NCBI RefSeq assembly: GCF_001403635.1
Contig: NZ_LN879467.1
Span: forward strand, 616,769 to 680,768
DNA length: 64,000 nucleotides
Source of the DNA: Clostridium massiliamazoniense
GTDB taxonomy: Bacteria; Bacillota; Clostridia; Clostridiales; Clostridiaceae
Direction: 5' to 3'
Part shown: positions 54,112-63,666 of the stretch, one piece after another
How the letters are laid out: each line of letters opens with the position of its first letter
Position numbering within the stretch: the stretch's first letter is position 1
The notes under the pieces: generated by a model
What the model was told of the DNA's origin: nothing
Seen by the model: the letters and a program-made list of their open reading frames with translations, nothing else
Database searches by the model: none
Program-made: the position numbers and the translations under genes

Positions 54112-54207
54112 CTGTTTATAGAATTAGACAAATATAGACAAGTTAATAAAATTAAGAGTAATAAAAAAGTTTAAATAGTATAAGAATATTTAATGAGGTG
54201 AATTGAG

Positions 54208-55398
54208 ATGAAAAAATATAATAGAGTTTTTACAATAGTAATTGATTCATTAGGTATTGGAGAAATGGAAGACTCAAAGAATTTTGGAGATATAGGTGTA
54301 GATACATTAGGTAGTATAGCTAAATCAGTGGATTCTTTTAATATTCCTAATCTACAAAAAATGGGTATAGCAAATCTTCATAAAATAGAGCATGTTAAGG
54401 AAGTAGAAAAACCTTTAGGTTATCAAATGAAGTTAAAAGAAGCAAGTGTAGGTAAAGACACTATGACTGGTCATTGGGAAATGATGGGCTTACATATAAC
54501 TAAAGCTTTTAAAACTTTTACAGATACAGGATTCCCAAAAGAACTATTAGATGAATTATCAGCTAGAACTGGTCATGAAATAGTAGGAAATAAAAGTGCT
54601 AGTGGAACTGAAATTCTAGATGAATTAGGAGAGCATCAAATACAAACTGGAGATATGATAGTTTATACATCAGCAGACTCTGTTCTTCAAATTTGTGGTC
54701 ATGAAGAAACTTTTGGGTTAGATGAACTGTATAGATGCTGTGAAATTGCAAGAGACTTAACAATGAAAGATGAGTGGAAAGTTGGAAGAGTAATAGCTAG
54801 ACCATATGTTGGAAATAAAAAGGGAGAATTTAAACGTACATCAAATAGACATGATTATGCTTTAAAACCATATGGAAGAACAGTTCTTAATGAGTTAAAA
54901 GATAATGGCTTTGATGTAATCTCAGTAGGAAAAATAAGTGATATATTTGATGGTGAAGGAATAACAGAATCAAATAAATCTAAAAGTTCAGTTCATGGAA
55001 TGGAACAAACTTTAGAGATAATGGATAGAGATTTCAAAGGATTATGCTTTGTAAACTTAGTTGATTTTGATGCTTTATGGGGACATAGAAGAAATCCACA
55101 AGGATATGCTAAAGAGTTAGAAATGTTTGATGTTAATTTAGGTAAAGTTTTAGATAAATTAAATGATGACGATTTATTAATAATAACAGCAGACCATGGA
55201 AATGACCCAACATATAAAGGAACAGATCATACAAGAGAATATGTTCCATTTTTAGCTTACTCACCTTCAATGAAAGGTAACGGAGTTTTAGGAATTAAAG
55301 ATAGCTTTGCTACAATAGGAGCAACTATAGCTAATAACTTTAATCTTAAAATGCCTGAAAATACAATAGGAGAATCTGTTTTAGAAGAATTAAAATAG
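54208..55398 (+). CDS. deoB: Phosphopentomutase
   Basis: Interconverts ribose- or deoxyribose-1-phosphate and the 5-phosphates in nucleoside salvage. The 396-aa alkaline-phosphatase-fold enzyme has all its Mn sites: [13 protein letters not shown], the Thr nucleophile in [29 protein letters not shown] and [26 protein letters not shown] precedes the ATG. It stands alone; no deoD, deoC or pdp gene lies beside it. Confidence 0.97.
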   Translation: MKKYNRVFTIVIDSLGIGEMEDSKNFGDIGVDTLGSIAKSVDSFNIPNLQKMGIANLHKIEHVKEVEKPLGYQMKLKEASVGKDTMTGHWEMMGLHITKAFKTFTDTGFPKELLDELSARTGHEIVGNKSASGTEILDELGEHQIQTGDMIVYTSADSVLQICGHEETFGLDELYRCCEIARDLTMKDEWKVGRVIARPYVGNKKGEFKRTSNRHDYALKPYGRTVLNELKDNGFDVISVGKISDIFDGEGITESNKSKSSVHGMEQTLEIMDRDFKGLCFVNLVDFDALWGHRRNPQGYAKELEMFDVNLGKVLDKLNDDDLLIITADHGNDPTYKGTDHTREYVPFLAYSPSMKGNGVLGIKDSFATIGATIANNFNLKMPENTIGESVLEELK

Positions 55399-55419
55399 AA
55401 AAATATATTTAAATGAAAA

Positions 55420-55476
55420 TTAGAACCTATACAATAGACCTTTGTAAAAGGATACTATAGTATAGGTTCTTTTTAT
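55420..55476 (+). terminator. Intrinsic terminator after deoB
   Basis: agaacctatac pairs with gtataggttct, followed by ttttatat. Confidence 0.85.
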
Positions 55477-55564
55477 ATAATTTAGAAAATTTAAGTATTG
55501 TATTTAAGTAATCTTAAAAGAACTGACTAAAGGTAGCCAGTTCTTGAAAGTTTAAAAGTATCAA

Positions 55565-56323
55565 TTATTTATAATTTTCACAAACTATGATAAATCTGTG
55601 TTCAATACTTTCTATATATCCGTAAGTATTTAGATCTTCATTTAATTTATACAATTCTTCAAAACAATTATCTACAGAGAAATTTGGAAATTCCCATTCA
55701 ATAATTTTTGCAAAATAAATTATTGCTCCAATATCTTTAAAACGTAAGTGAGGAAAATATTCTTTTGCATATAAAATTTTAAAAGAGTTTTGCTCTAATT
55801 CTTCTAACTTATTACTTAGAGTATTTTCTGGAAACAAAGGCTTGAAATCTTTTATTAATGCTTTAGATAATACTTCATTATTTTGTCCACCGACTTGTTG
55901 AGTAATGAGAATTCCATTTGGCTTTAATATTCTTCTTATTTCTTTAATATCAAAAGATGAATGTCTATTAATAACTATATCAAAACTATTATCATCAAAA
56001 GGTAAATGTGTATCAGTAAATATTTGTTTTACAGTAATTCCTAATGGTTCTAATTTTTCTTTGCATAATTTTACATTGGGTTCCCACATTTCTGTAACAG
56101 ATGTATTATTATAAGGGTGATTCAAGGATAATAAAAATTCACCACCACCAGTTCCCATATCCAGTAGTTTATAGTTTGGATTTAAGTATTTTTTTAATAT
56201 ATCTCTATAATTCCAAGGTAATTTTTCAGTGACCCATTTATTTTCTAAATAAGAAAAGTTCCACCCTTTAAATGTAATATTCTCTTCTTTTCTCCATGCT
56301 TCTCTTAACTTACTATAATTCAT
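55565..56323 (-). CDS. Class I SAM-dependent methyltransferase
   Basis: A 252-aa enzyme. Motif I is YKLLDMGTGGGEFLLSL, then VTEMWEPNVKLCKEKL and FDIVINRHSSFDIKEIRRIL (post-II strand with RILKPNG). The C-terminal part is specific to a family of uncharacterised clostridial/bacillar methyltransferases. GAGGGAC precedes the ATG. Substrate unknown. It heads a short accessory-looking stretch on the - strand with an M50 peptidase and a decayed IS. Confidence 0.87.
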   Translation of the reverse strand: MNYSKLREAWRKEENITFKGWNFSYLENKWVTEKLPWNYRDILKKYLNPNYKLLDMGTGGGEFLLSLNHPYNNTSVTEMWEPNVKLCKEKLEPLGITVKQIFTDTHLPFDDNSFDIVINRHSSFDIKEIRRILKPNGILITQQVGGQNNEVLSKALIKDFKPLFPENTLSNKLEELEQNSFKILYAKEYFPHLRFKDIGAIIYFAKIIEWEFPNFSVDNCFEELYKLNEDLNTYGYIESIEHRFIIVCENYK

Positions 56324-56361
56324 AACTGTCCCTCTTTTCTTTTTATTTATTTACTAGAAAT

Positions 56362-56436
56362 TTGGTGCAGCCACCTGATAGTATATTTAAATTTAATCTT
56401 GGTACAATCTACTATCAGTTATTATAACTGCACCAA
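56362..56436. repeat. 75-base two-part inverted repeat
   Basis: ttggtgcag (56362-56370) and ctgatagta (56375-56383) pair exactly with ctgcaccaa (56428-56436) and tactatcag (56410-56418), leaving unequal internal loops of 4 and 9 bases. There is no U-tract. It lies in the upstream region of the methyltransferase gene. Confidence 0.55.
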
Positions 56437-56584
56437 GAAATTAATTCGATTTTTTCTCATTTTGAGAATTCACCTACTTTCAAATCCTATTTATATATTA
56501 GTTATTCAATATTATATTAACATAATTTTACATAATATTAAATCAAAGTATTTGAATATTGATATAGTTTTTATAATAAACAAA

Positions 56585-57307
56585 TTATATTTTACAATCA
56601 TCAATTATAATTTTTGGAACTTTTCCTTTTATTTTTTCCATATTTGACAATTGCATATCTGCTTCATCTAATTTATTATTTCTCATTGCGTTTTTATAAG
56701 AACAATAATATCCATAATAGTTTAATTCATAATCCTTTGAATCAAGCAATGGAACTATCAATATTTCTGGAAATAAAACATCCTCTCCATCAAATATAGT
56801 AATTTCACTTAGTTGGAAAATAGACATTTCTTCTAATTGTTCTTGACCACCATTTTTTAATCTCTTATATCTTGTTCCATCATTATATAATAATCCTGTT
56901 TTCATTTTCATCGGAATTATACACATAATCCCCATTGCAATTGGCATTAAGCTCAACATTAATAAAATAATATTTTTAGTATGGAAAAATAGAGGCAACA
57001 TCAAAATTCCAAATATTATTGAAGTAAGAGGTCCTGCAAGCAATATTCTTGCCCATACCTTAATATTATCTTCTGATTTCTTAATGGGAAATGTTCCTCC
57101 AACACCACACCAAAGAGTAATATTTTTTTCTATTCCAATCTTTAATTTAGAATTTATATTTTCTCTATAAATCTTAATTGGTCCGACAACCAACATAAAC
57201 AATTTCCAATGATTAATTAATCCATAAATAATGTGTCCAAGTTCATGAATTAAAGCTGATATAAAATAACAACCAATTATACTTATTATCAAAACAATAT
57301 ATTTCAT
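56585..57307 (-). CDS. M50-family (site-2 protease-like) membrane metallopeptidase
   Basis: A 240-aa protein. The first helix carries the zinc motif ISALIHELGHIIYGL (HExxH). Further helices span about 84-105, 106-120 and 122-135. The C-terminal soluble part is helical and acidic. The second M50 motif (NxxPxxxLDG) is not evident; the closest stretch is MKMKTGLLYNDGTRYKRL, with an Asp that may be the third zinc ligand. AGGAGG precedes the ATG. Bacteriocin-linked and peptide-processing relatives exist, but no such partner is adjacent. Confidence 0.8.
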   Translation of the reverse strand: MKYIVLIISIIGCYFISALIHELGHIIYGLINHWKLFMLVVGPIKIYRENINSKLKIGIEKNITLWCGVGGTFPIKKSEDNIKVWARILLAGPLTSIIFGILMLPLFFHTKNIILLMLSLMPIAMGIMCIIPMKMKTGLLYNDGTRYKRLKNGGQEQLEEMSIFQLSEITIFDGEDVLFPEILIVPLLDSKDYELNYYGYYCSYKNAMRNNKLDEADMQLSNMEKIKGKVPKIIIDDCKI

Positions 57308-57344
57308 TATTATATTATCCTCCTTACAAATTTTTATTTATGCT

Positions 57345-58351
57345 ACCAGCGGGATTGTTACTCTATTTGATAAGTCTCTGCACTTGTCTGTTTTTAAGAT
57401 GCCTAATACAAAGGTTGAGAAGATGTTTCTCTTTTCTATATCACTTTCTTTGGTATAGTTTATAAGATTATTCCATATAAGGTAAGTTATTCAAATATTT
57501 AGTGGAAACATCATTAAAACCTCTCATAAAACGTTTTAATTGACTATGAAAACTATTTTATATGTTGAATGTTATAAATACCTTTCTTTGTCTTATCCCG
57601 TTTTTAATTGTATCAACTCAATAGTAATAGAATTTGTAAATCTAACATAAGAGTTCATCTTATCTGTTACAAAGGTAGAGTTACTCTTAATTCTACCATC
57701 ATAAATATGGTGTAAATCTTTTGTTGATACTCTACCAGTATTGGTGATTTTGGCAATTGATAAACCATTCCTATTTACTGCACAAGGGACACATACTTTT
57801 TCAGGTGATAAACCTCTTATATGCGTAGAATGACTACGCTTATATGCCTTGCGTGAAAGGATAAAATTCTTGCTCTTGCTATGATTTCCTTTGTACGAAA
57901 TTGCGAAAAAGGTTTTGCCTGTTTCTATTATACCATCTCATTTAACATTATTTTACATATTATGAAGTGTATCTAAAATTTTATATCTCCAAATAAATGC
58001 TGTATTTCTATGAATATCACAAACTATCGTAGTTTTTCTGAGAGATAATCCATTCATCATGCAATCAATATATTTTTCCCACAATCCTTACACACGTATC
58101 TTTGAGTACCATCTTTTCTATGCACATTACGAATAATATGAATACAACCACAAAGAGAACATATACGACCATTTGTAAATCTCCCTTTGGGGTAATTATC
58201 TTTCTACTATTATTATTGCACTTTCTAGCAAAACAAGCCATTTGTTGTGACAGAGCCTTAATTTTTTATTTTTATCATCTAGTAATGTTACTTTAACTTT
58301 AGTTAGTACTGGAGCTAAAGCGATTAAAATGATTTCCTATTCTTTCTTCAT
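57345..58351 (-). mobile_element. Decayed IS1595-type (ISXO2-like) transposase
   Basis: Joined - strand fragments form a zinc-ribbon transposase: a start-like MKKE near 58351, then NGRICSLCGCIHIIRN with KDGTQRYVCKDCGK (two CxxC), YIDCMMNGLSLRKT with VCDIHRNTAFIWRYKILDT, then AYKRSHSTHIRGLSPEKVCV and FHSQLKRFMRGFNDVSTKYL. At least four frameshifts or stops and an internal deletion interrupt it. I could not fix the terminal inverted repeats, so the borders are those of the gene remnant. Confidence 0.82.
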
Positions 58352-58492
58352 ATTTTTATTTCCCTTTTTTATGCATAATATAGTGTTAGTGTTTATTAAA
58401 TTATACATTAATTGTAATTTAATACTATCATTTTTTAGTTTTATTAATATACTTTTTACACATAAGTTGATTTGTTATTTTTAAAATATTTA

Positions 58493-58532
58493 TTGAAAAA
58501 AATGGATTATTAGTATATAATTAGCATACTAA
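58493..58532 (+). promoter_or_regulatory. Promoter and MarR operator
   Basis: TTGAAA (58493-58498), 17 bases and TATAAT (58516-58521). The inverted repeat ttagtat (58510-58516) and atactaa (58526-58532) covers the -10, so the MarR protein downstream can repress its own operon. Confidence 0.78.
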
Positions 58533-58551
58533 CTATTTAAGGGAGGAGATA

Positions 58552-58977
58552 ATGAGTGTGGATATCAATTTAAGTTTGCTTATTAAGATAGTTGGAAAGA
58601 ATTTTGATAAATGCTTAAATAATAGAGTTAGTGGTTTAGATCTTACTTCATCACAATGTAAAATACTTGGATTTTTGCATCTTAATGATGGAAAAGAAGT
58701 TAATCCTATTGATATTGAAAGAGAATTTAAATTAAAAAAACCAACAGTAACAGGGCTTTTAAAAAGATTAGAAGAAAAAGGGTTCATATCTTTAGAGCAT
58801 AGTAGTAAAGATAAAAGATATAAGCAAATTATTTTAACTGAAAAAAGTAGAGAGCACCATGAACTAATGAAAAAGAACATTTTAGAAGTTGAAGAAATAA
58901 TGTATAAAGGGATAACAGAAAAAGATAAAGAAGAAATGAAGAGAATACTACAAATTATAATAAAAAATACAATGTAA
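58552..58977 (+). CDS. MarR-family transcriptional regulator
   Basis: A 141-aa winged-helix dimer. Helix-turn-helix is NPIDIEREFKLKKPTVTGLL, the wing SKDKRYKQIILTEKSREHHE. GGGAGGAGA precedes the ATG. It lies 72 bases before two ABC genes, the usual layout of MarR-controlled multidrug pumps. The inducing ligand is unknown. Confidence 0.94.
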   Translation: MSVDINLSLLIKIVGKNFDKCLNNRVSGLDLTSSQCKILGFLHLNDGKEVNPIDIEREFKLKKPTVTGLLKRLEEKGFISLEHSSKDKRYKQIILTEKSREHHELMKKNILEVEEIMYKGITEKDKEEMKRILQIIIKNTM

Positions 58978-59049
58978 TTAAACCCAAGGTTAATTAAAAG
59001 GCATTTAAAGAAGTCATATTGATAATTAACGGGGGTATAGGAGGTTAGT

Positions 59050-60780
59050 ATGGTAAAGACTTTATTATCACAGGTTAAAGAATTTAAAAAGGATTCTATT
59101 ATGACACCAATTTATGTGATTTTAGAAGTTGTTATGGAGGTTATTATACCTTTAATGATGGCATCTATAATTGATGAAGGTGTTAATAAAGGAGACTTAA
59201 AACATGTAATCTATACGGGAATAGCTATGATTTTAATGGCTTTTTTAGCTTTAGTTTTTGGTGCACTTGCAGGAAAAAGTGCTGCTCGGGCATCAACAGG
59301 TTTCTCAAAAAATTTAAGAAAGGCTATGTATGAAAATATTCAAAGTTTTTCATTTTCAAATATAGATAAATATTCTACAGCAGGATTGGTTACTAGGTTA
59401 ACTACTGATGTTACTAATGTTCAAAACTCTTATCAAATGATTATAAGAATGTGTACAAGAGCACCAATTATGCTTATTTCATCAATGATAATGGCTATGG
59501 TCATAGGTGGAAGACTAGCATTTATATTTTTAGGAGTTACATTTCTTTTAGCTTTAGGATTAGCTTATATTATAAAAAAAGCGTATCCAGTTTTTATGGA
59601 AGTTTTTAAGAAGTATGATGATTTAAATAGAAATGTTCAAGAAAATGTAAGCGCAATTCGTGTAGTTAAGGCTTATGTTAGGGAAGAACATGAAATTAAA
59701 AAATTTAATAATGCAAGCTTAAAGTTGTATAACTTATTTGTAAAAGCTGAGAAAGTATTAGTTTTAAATATGCCTATGATGCAAATGGCCATGTATACTT
59801 GTATATTATTAATTTCTTGGTTTGGTGCAAAAATGATAGTATCAAAAACTTTAACAACAGGTGAGTTAATGAGTTTGTTTTCTTATATTTTAGGTATATT
59901 AATGAGCCTTATGATGCTTTCTATGATATTTGTTATGGTTACAATGTCAAAGGCATCAGCTGAGCGTATTGTTGAAGTTATAAATGAAAAATCAAACTTG
60001 AATAATGGAATTAATCCAATAAAAAAAGTGCCAGATGGTTCTATAGAGTTTAATAATGTTAATTTTTCTTATAAGGATGATGATAACTATGTTTTAAGAA
60101 ATATTAACTTTAAAATAAATTCTGGTGAAACTATTGGAATTATAGGGGGAACAGGTAGTGCTAAATCATCCTTAGTTCAATTAATTCCTAGATTATATGA
60201 TGTTTCTACTGGTGAGGTTGAGGTTGGAGGAATATCTGTAAAATCCTACGATTTAGAATCACTTAGAAATGAAGTAGCTATGGTTCTTCAAAAGAATGTA
60301 TTATTTTCAGGAACTATTAAGGAAAACATACGTTGGGGAAAAAAAGATGCTACAGATGAAGAAATTAAAAGAGTTTGTGAATTAGCTCAGGCGGATGAGT
60401 TTATTCAAGGCTTTCCTAAGGGGTATGATACTTATATTGAGCAAGGAGGAAGTAATGTTTCAGGAGGACAAAAACAAAGACTTTGTATAGCTAGAGCCTT
60501 ACTTAAAAAGCCAAAAATATTAATATTAGATGATTCAACAAGTGCTGTAGATACAAAAACAGATAGTCTTATACGTAAAGCATTTAAGGAGGAAATTGGA
60601 GATACAACAAAGATTATAATTGCTCAAAGAATAACTTCAATACAGGATGCAGATAGAATTATAGTGTTAAATGAAGGAGAAATTGAGAATATAGGAACTC
60701 ATGAGGAATTACTAGAGAAGAGTCCTATTTATAAGGATGTATATCAATCACAAATGAAGGGGGCTGAAAAGATTGGTTAA
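59050..60780 (+). CDS. Heterodimeric multidrug ABC transporter, subunit 1 (BmrC/YheI type)
   Basis: A 576-aa half-transporter. Walker A is GGTGSAKSS (Ala for the usual Gly/Ser), the signature VSGGQKQRLCIARA and Walker B ILILDDSTSAVD with Asp where catalytic Glu is normal. The degenerate site is expected of one partner in heterodimeric exporters such as BmrCD. The gene overlaps or abuts the next one, and both follow the MarR gene. AGGAGG precedes the ATG. Confidence 0.93.
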   Translation: MVKTLLSQVKEFKKDSIMTPIYVILEVVMEVIIPLMMASIIDEGVNKGDLKHVIYTGIAMILMAFLALVFGALAGKSAARASTGFSKNLRKAMYENIQSFSFSNIDKYSTAGLVTRLTTDVTNVQNSYQMIIRMCTRAPIMLISSMIMAMVIGGRLAFIFLGVTFLLALGLAYIIKKAYPVFMEVFKKYDDLNRNVQENVSAIRVVKAYVREEHEIKKFNNASLKLYNLFVKAEKVLVLNMPMMQMAMYTCILLISWFGAKMIVSKTLTTGELMSLFSYILGILMSLMMLSMIFVMVTMSKASAERIVEVINEKSNLNNGINPIKKVPDGSIEFNNVNFSYKDDDNYVLRNINFKINSGETIGIIGGTGSAKSSLVQLIPRLYDVSTGEVEVGGISVKSYDLESLRNEVAMVLQKNVLFSGTIKENIRWGKKDATDEEIKRVCELAQADEFIQGFPKGYDTYIEQGGSNVSGGQKQRLCIARALLKKPKILILDDSTSAVDTKTDSLIRKAFKEEIGDTTKIIIAQRITSIQDADRIIVLNEGEIENIGTHEELLEKSPIYKDVYQSQMKGAEKIG

Positions 60781-60790
60781 AGGGAATGCT

Positions 60791-62722
60791 ATGAGACAGG
60801 GAATGAGAGGACCTAAAGCTATGGGAAAAGGTGCAAGACCAGCTTTAGAAAATCCTATGGGGATAATTAAAAGACTTGGTGGATATATACTGAAAAAATA
60901 TAAATTTTACTGCTTTTTAGTAGTTGTATTAATAATATTTTCTTCACTTACTAATGTTGCTGGTACTCTTTTTATGAAAAATCTTATTGATGATTTTATA
61001 TTACCATTTATAGCTAAAGAAAATCCTGATTTTTCAAAGCTTGCATATGCACTTGTAGTTATGGCTATGATTTATTATTCGGGGGTTATTGCTATTTATG
61101 TTTATAATCGTATTATGGTAAAAGTATCTCAAGGGACTTTAAAAGATATAAGAGATGATTTATTTAAGCATATGGAGACACTTCCAATAAGATATTTTGA
61201 TACAAATGCTCATGGTGATATTATGAGTGTTTATACAAATGATACAGATACTTTAAGACAGATGATAAGTCAAAGTATACCTCAATTAATAGCTTCTATA
61301 ATTGCTATTATTAGTGTTACAATTTCTATGATTATTTTAAGTATACCTCTTACAATAGTGACATTTATTATGGCAGCTCTTATGATATATGTTACTAAGT
61401 TTGTAGCTACTAAAAGTGGTAAGTACTTTATGGAACAACAAACAAACTTAGGAAAAATCAATGGATATATTGAAGAAATGATGGAAGGACAAAAGGTTGT
61501 AAAAGTATTTTGTCATGAGGATGAAAGTTTAGAAAAATTTGATGAACTAAACAATAAATTATTTGAAAGTGCTAATAATGCCAATAGTTACGCAAATATA
61601 CTTATGCCTGTTATGATGAATTTAGGAAATATAAATTATGTTGTAACAGCTATAATTGGATCAGCTCTTGCTATATTTGGTTTTGGTGGATTTACTCTTG
61701 GAGCCTTAGCATCATTTTTACAATTTAATAAGAGTTTTAGTCAACCAATAGCACAGGTATCAATGCAATTAAATTCAGTGGTAATGGCACTTGCTGGAGC
61801 AGATAGAGTGTTTAAATTATTAGATGAAAAGTCAGAGGCTGACAATGGTTATGTTGAGTTAGTAAATGCTAGAATAAATGAAAATAATGAAATAGAAGAA
61901 GTTGAGAAGAGAACAGGAATTTGGGCTTGGAAACACTATCATAAAGATGATGGTACTACAACTTATACTAAATTAGAGGGTGATGTAGTATTTGATAAGG
62001 TTGATTTTGGATATAATGAAGAAAAAGTAATTTTACATGATATAGAGTTATATGCAAAACCGGGTCAAAAAATAGCCTTTGTTGGTGCAACAGGAGCAGG
62101 AAAAACTACTATAACAAATTTAATCAATAGATTTTATGATATTCAAGACGGTAAGATTCGTTATGATGGAATAAATATTAATAAAATTAAGAAAGAGGAT
62201 TTGAGACGTTCTCTTGGTATAGTACTTCAAGATACACATCTATTTACAGGAACAGTAATGGATAATATAAGATATGGAAAATTGGATGCTACAGATGAAG
62301 AAGTAATAGCAGCAGCGAAACTTGCTAATGCTGATTATTTTGTAAGACATTTGCCAGATGGTTATAATACTGTATTAACAGGGGATGGAGGTAATCTATC
62401 ACAAGGACAAAGACAATTATTAGCTATAGCTAGAGCGGCAGTTGCTAACCCACCAGTGTTAATATTAGATGAGGCAACATCAAGTATAGATACTCGTACA
62501 GAAAAAATAGTACAAGAAGGTATGGATAGATTGATGGAGGGAAGAACTGTATTTGTAATAGCTCATAGATTATCAACTATAAAAAATTCAGATGTGATTA
62601 TGGTGTTAGATAAAGGAAGAATAATAGAAAGAGGAAACCATAATAGTTTAATAGATAAAAAAGGAACCTATTATCAATTATACACAGGTTCAAGTGTAGG
62701 ATTAGGTGACCTTGAAGTATAA
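60791..62722 (+). CDS. Heterodimeric multidrug ABC transporter, subunit 2 (BmrD/YheH type)
   Basis: A 643-aa half-transporter with a Met/Gly-rich N-terminus (MRQGMRGPKAMGKG) and about 40 extra residues between membrane and ATPase domains. Walker A GATGAGKTT, signature LSQGQRQLLAIARA, Walker B VLILDEATSSID with the catalytic Glu, so this subunit supplies the canonical ATP site. I chose ATG 60791 behind AAAGGGA; a TTG at 60773 overlapping the upstream stop is the alternative. Confidence 0.93.
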   Translation: MRQGMRGPKAMGKGARPALENPMGIIKRLGGYILKKYKFYCFLVVVLIIFSSLTNVAGTLFMKNLIDDFILPFIAKENPDFSKLAYALVVMAMIYYSGVIAIYVYNRIMVKVSQGTLKDIRDDLFKHMETLPIRYFDTNAHGDIMSVYTNDTDTLRQMISQSIPQLIASIIAIISVTISMIILSIPLTIVTFIMAALMIYVTKFVATKSGKYFMEQQTNLGKINGYIEEMMEGQKVVKVFCHEDESLEKFDELNNKLFESANNANSYANILMPVMMNLGNINYVVTAIIGSALAIFGFGGFTLGALASFLQFNKSFSQPIAQVSMQLNSVVMALAGADRVFKLLDEKSEADNGYVELVNARINENNEIEEVEKRTGIWAWKHYHKDDGTTTYTKLEGDVVFDKVDFGYNEEKVILHDIELYAKPGQKIAFVGATGAGKTTITNLINRFYDIQDGKIRYDGININKIKKEDLRRSLGIVLQDTHLFTGTVMDNIRYGKLDATDEEVIAAAKLANADYFVRHLPDGYNTVLTGDGGNLSQGQRQLLAIARAAVANPPVLILDEATSSIDTRTEKIVQEGMDRLMEGRTVFVIAHRLSTIKNSDVIMVLDKGRIIERGNHNSLIDKKGTYYQLYTGSSVGLGDLEV

Positions 62723-62825
62723 ATATAATTAGAGTATAAAGATTGTGGTGCTTAATAATAGAACTATTTTTTATATACAGATAGGATGTAAAAAAAATAA
62801 ATACTATTATGCTCTTTAAAGATAA

Positions 62826-62872
62826 AGGGATTATCTATAAGTAGGAATTTTATTCTACTTTAAGATAGTCCC
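62826..62872 (+). terminator. Terminator after the ABC operon
   Basis: agggattatct pairs with agatagtccct, with an inner stem aagtagga/ttctactt, then ctctgtctttt. It probably also serves the convergent gene. Confidence 0.75.
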
Positions 62873-62880
62873 TCTGTCTT

Positions 62881-63666
62881 TTAATATAGAGGTATCATTG
62901 GATTATTTGGATTAATTGTCCGCTTATGAAAAGGATTATGAATCATTGCTTTTTTGAATAATGTAGGATATTCTTCTTGAAGATGTTTCATATAAATAAC
63001 CCATGTTTGAGTCATTAGCTTATATAAAATGCTAAAGTCTTCTTTAATATGTTCTCTATTAAATGTGTCATATTCTGTATGTACATAAATATCTTGAAGC
63101 TCTTCTCTTATATGAAATATAGCAACAGCCATTTCTGAAAAAAGTTCATGCTCCATAAGTGTAGGGTTTGTTATTATTGAAATTAAAAAATCTTTATTAT
63201 CATTAATAATATTAGACACTTTTCTTAAAGAAATAGCATCAATATCTACATCAAATTGATGGTTATTTATAACTGAATTAAATTTTTTAAATTCTGATGG
63301 TCCCCAATTTTTATTTATATGTGCCTCATCTGACAATACCTTAATATTCTTATCATATCTAGCAAATTTCTCTAATAATTCTGTTCCAAACTCTGAGAAA
63401 AAAACTCCTTCTATCATTATAAGTTTTTCTATTTTATGATATTTATTTCTTCTTTCAAAGAGGGTATCAATGACAAAAGCTGTTAAGAAGACGTTCAATG
63501 GAATAAAGGCTATGTTAGAACATAATAGGGATAAAGCTCTATCTAAGTCATTGAAAACATGAGTTTGGATGAAGAATAAAATTAAGGATAAAGAAAGCAG
63601 TACAATTCCTGTAATAATAGGTTCTCTATATTTTTTTTTAGTTCTAATTTTCTTGTTTTCTTTCAT
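62881..63666 (-). CDS. Two-helix membrane protein of unknown function
   Basis: A 261-aa protein with a basic N-terminus (KENKKIRTKKKYREP), two helices (about 16-34 and 47-66) and a cytoplasmic helical domain of about 190 residues (RRNKYHKIEKLIMIEGVFFS). No motif I recognise. Its own spacer on the 5' side shows no neighbour in an operon. Not assigned. Confidence 0.75.
   Translation of the reverse strand: MKENKKIRTKKKYREPIITGIVLLSLSLILFFIQTHVFNDLDRALSLLCSNIAFIPLNVFLTAFVIDTLFERRNKYHKIEKLIMIEGVFFSEFGTELLEKFARYDKNIKVLSDEAHINKNWGPSEFKKFNSVINNHQFDVDIDAISLRKVSNIINDNKDFLISIITNPTLMEHELFSEMAVAIFHIREELQDIYVHTEYDTFNREHIKEDFSILYKLMTQTWVIYMKHLQEEYPTLFKKAMIHNPFHKRTINPNNPMIPLY

Noticed and set aside
56399-56647. 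+ strand 82-aa frame rich in Ile and Tyr
   Set aside because: Random AT-rich frame overlapping the M50 gene; no ribosome site and no sensible composition.
58102-58296. + strand 64-aa frame
   Set aside because: Antisense to the transposase remnant.
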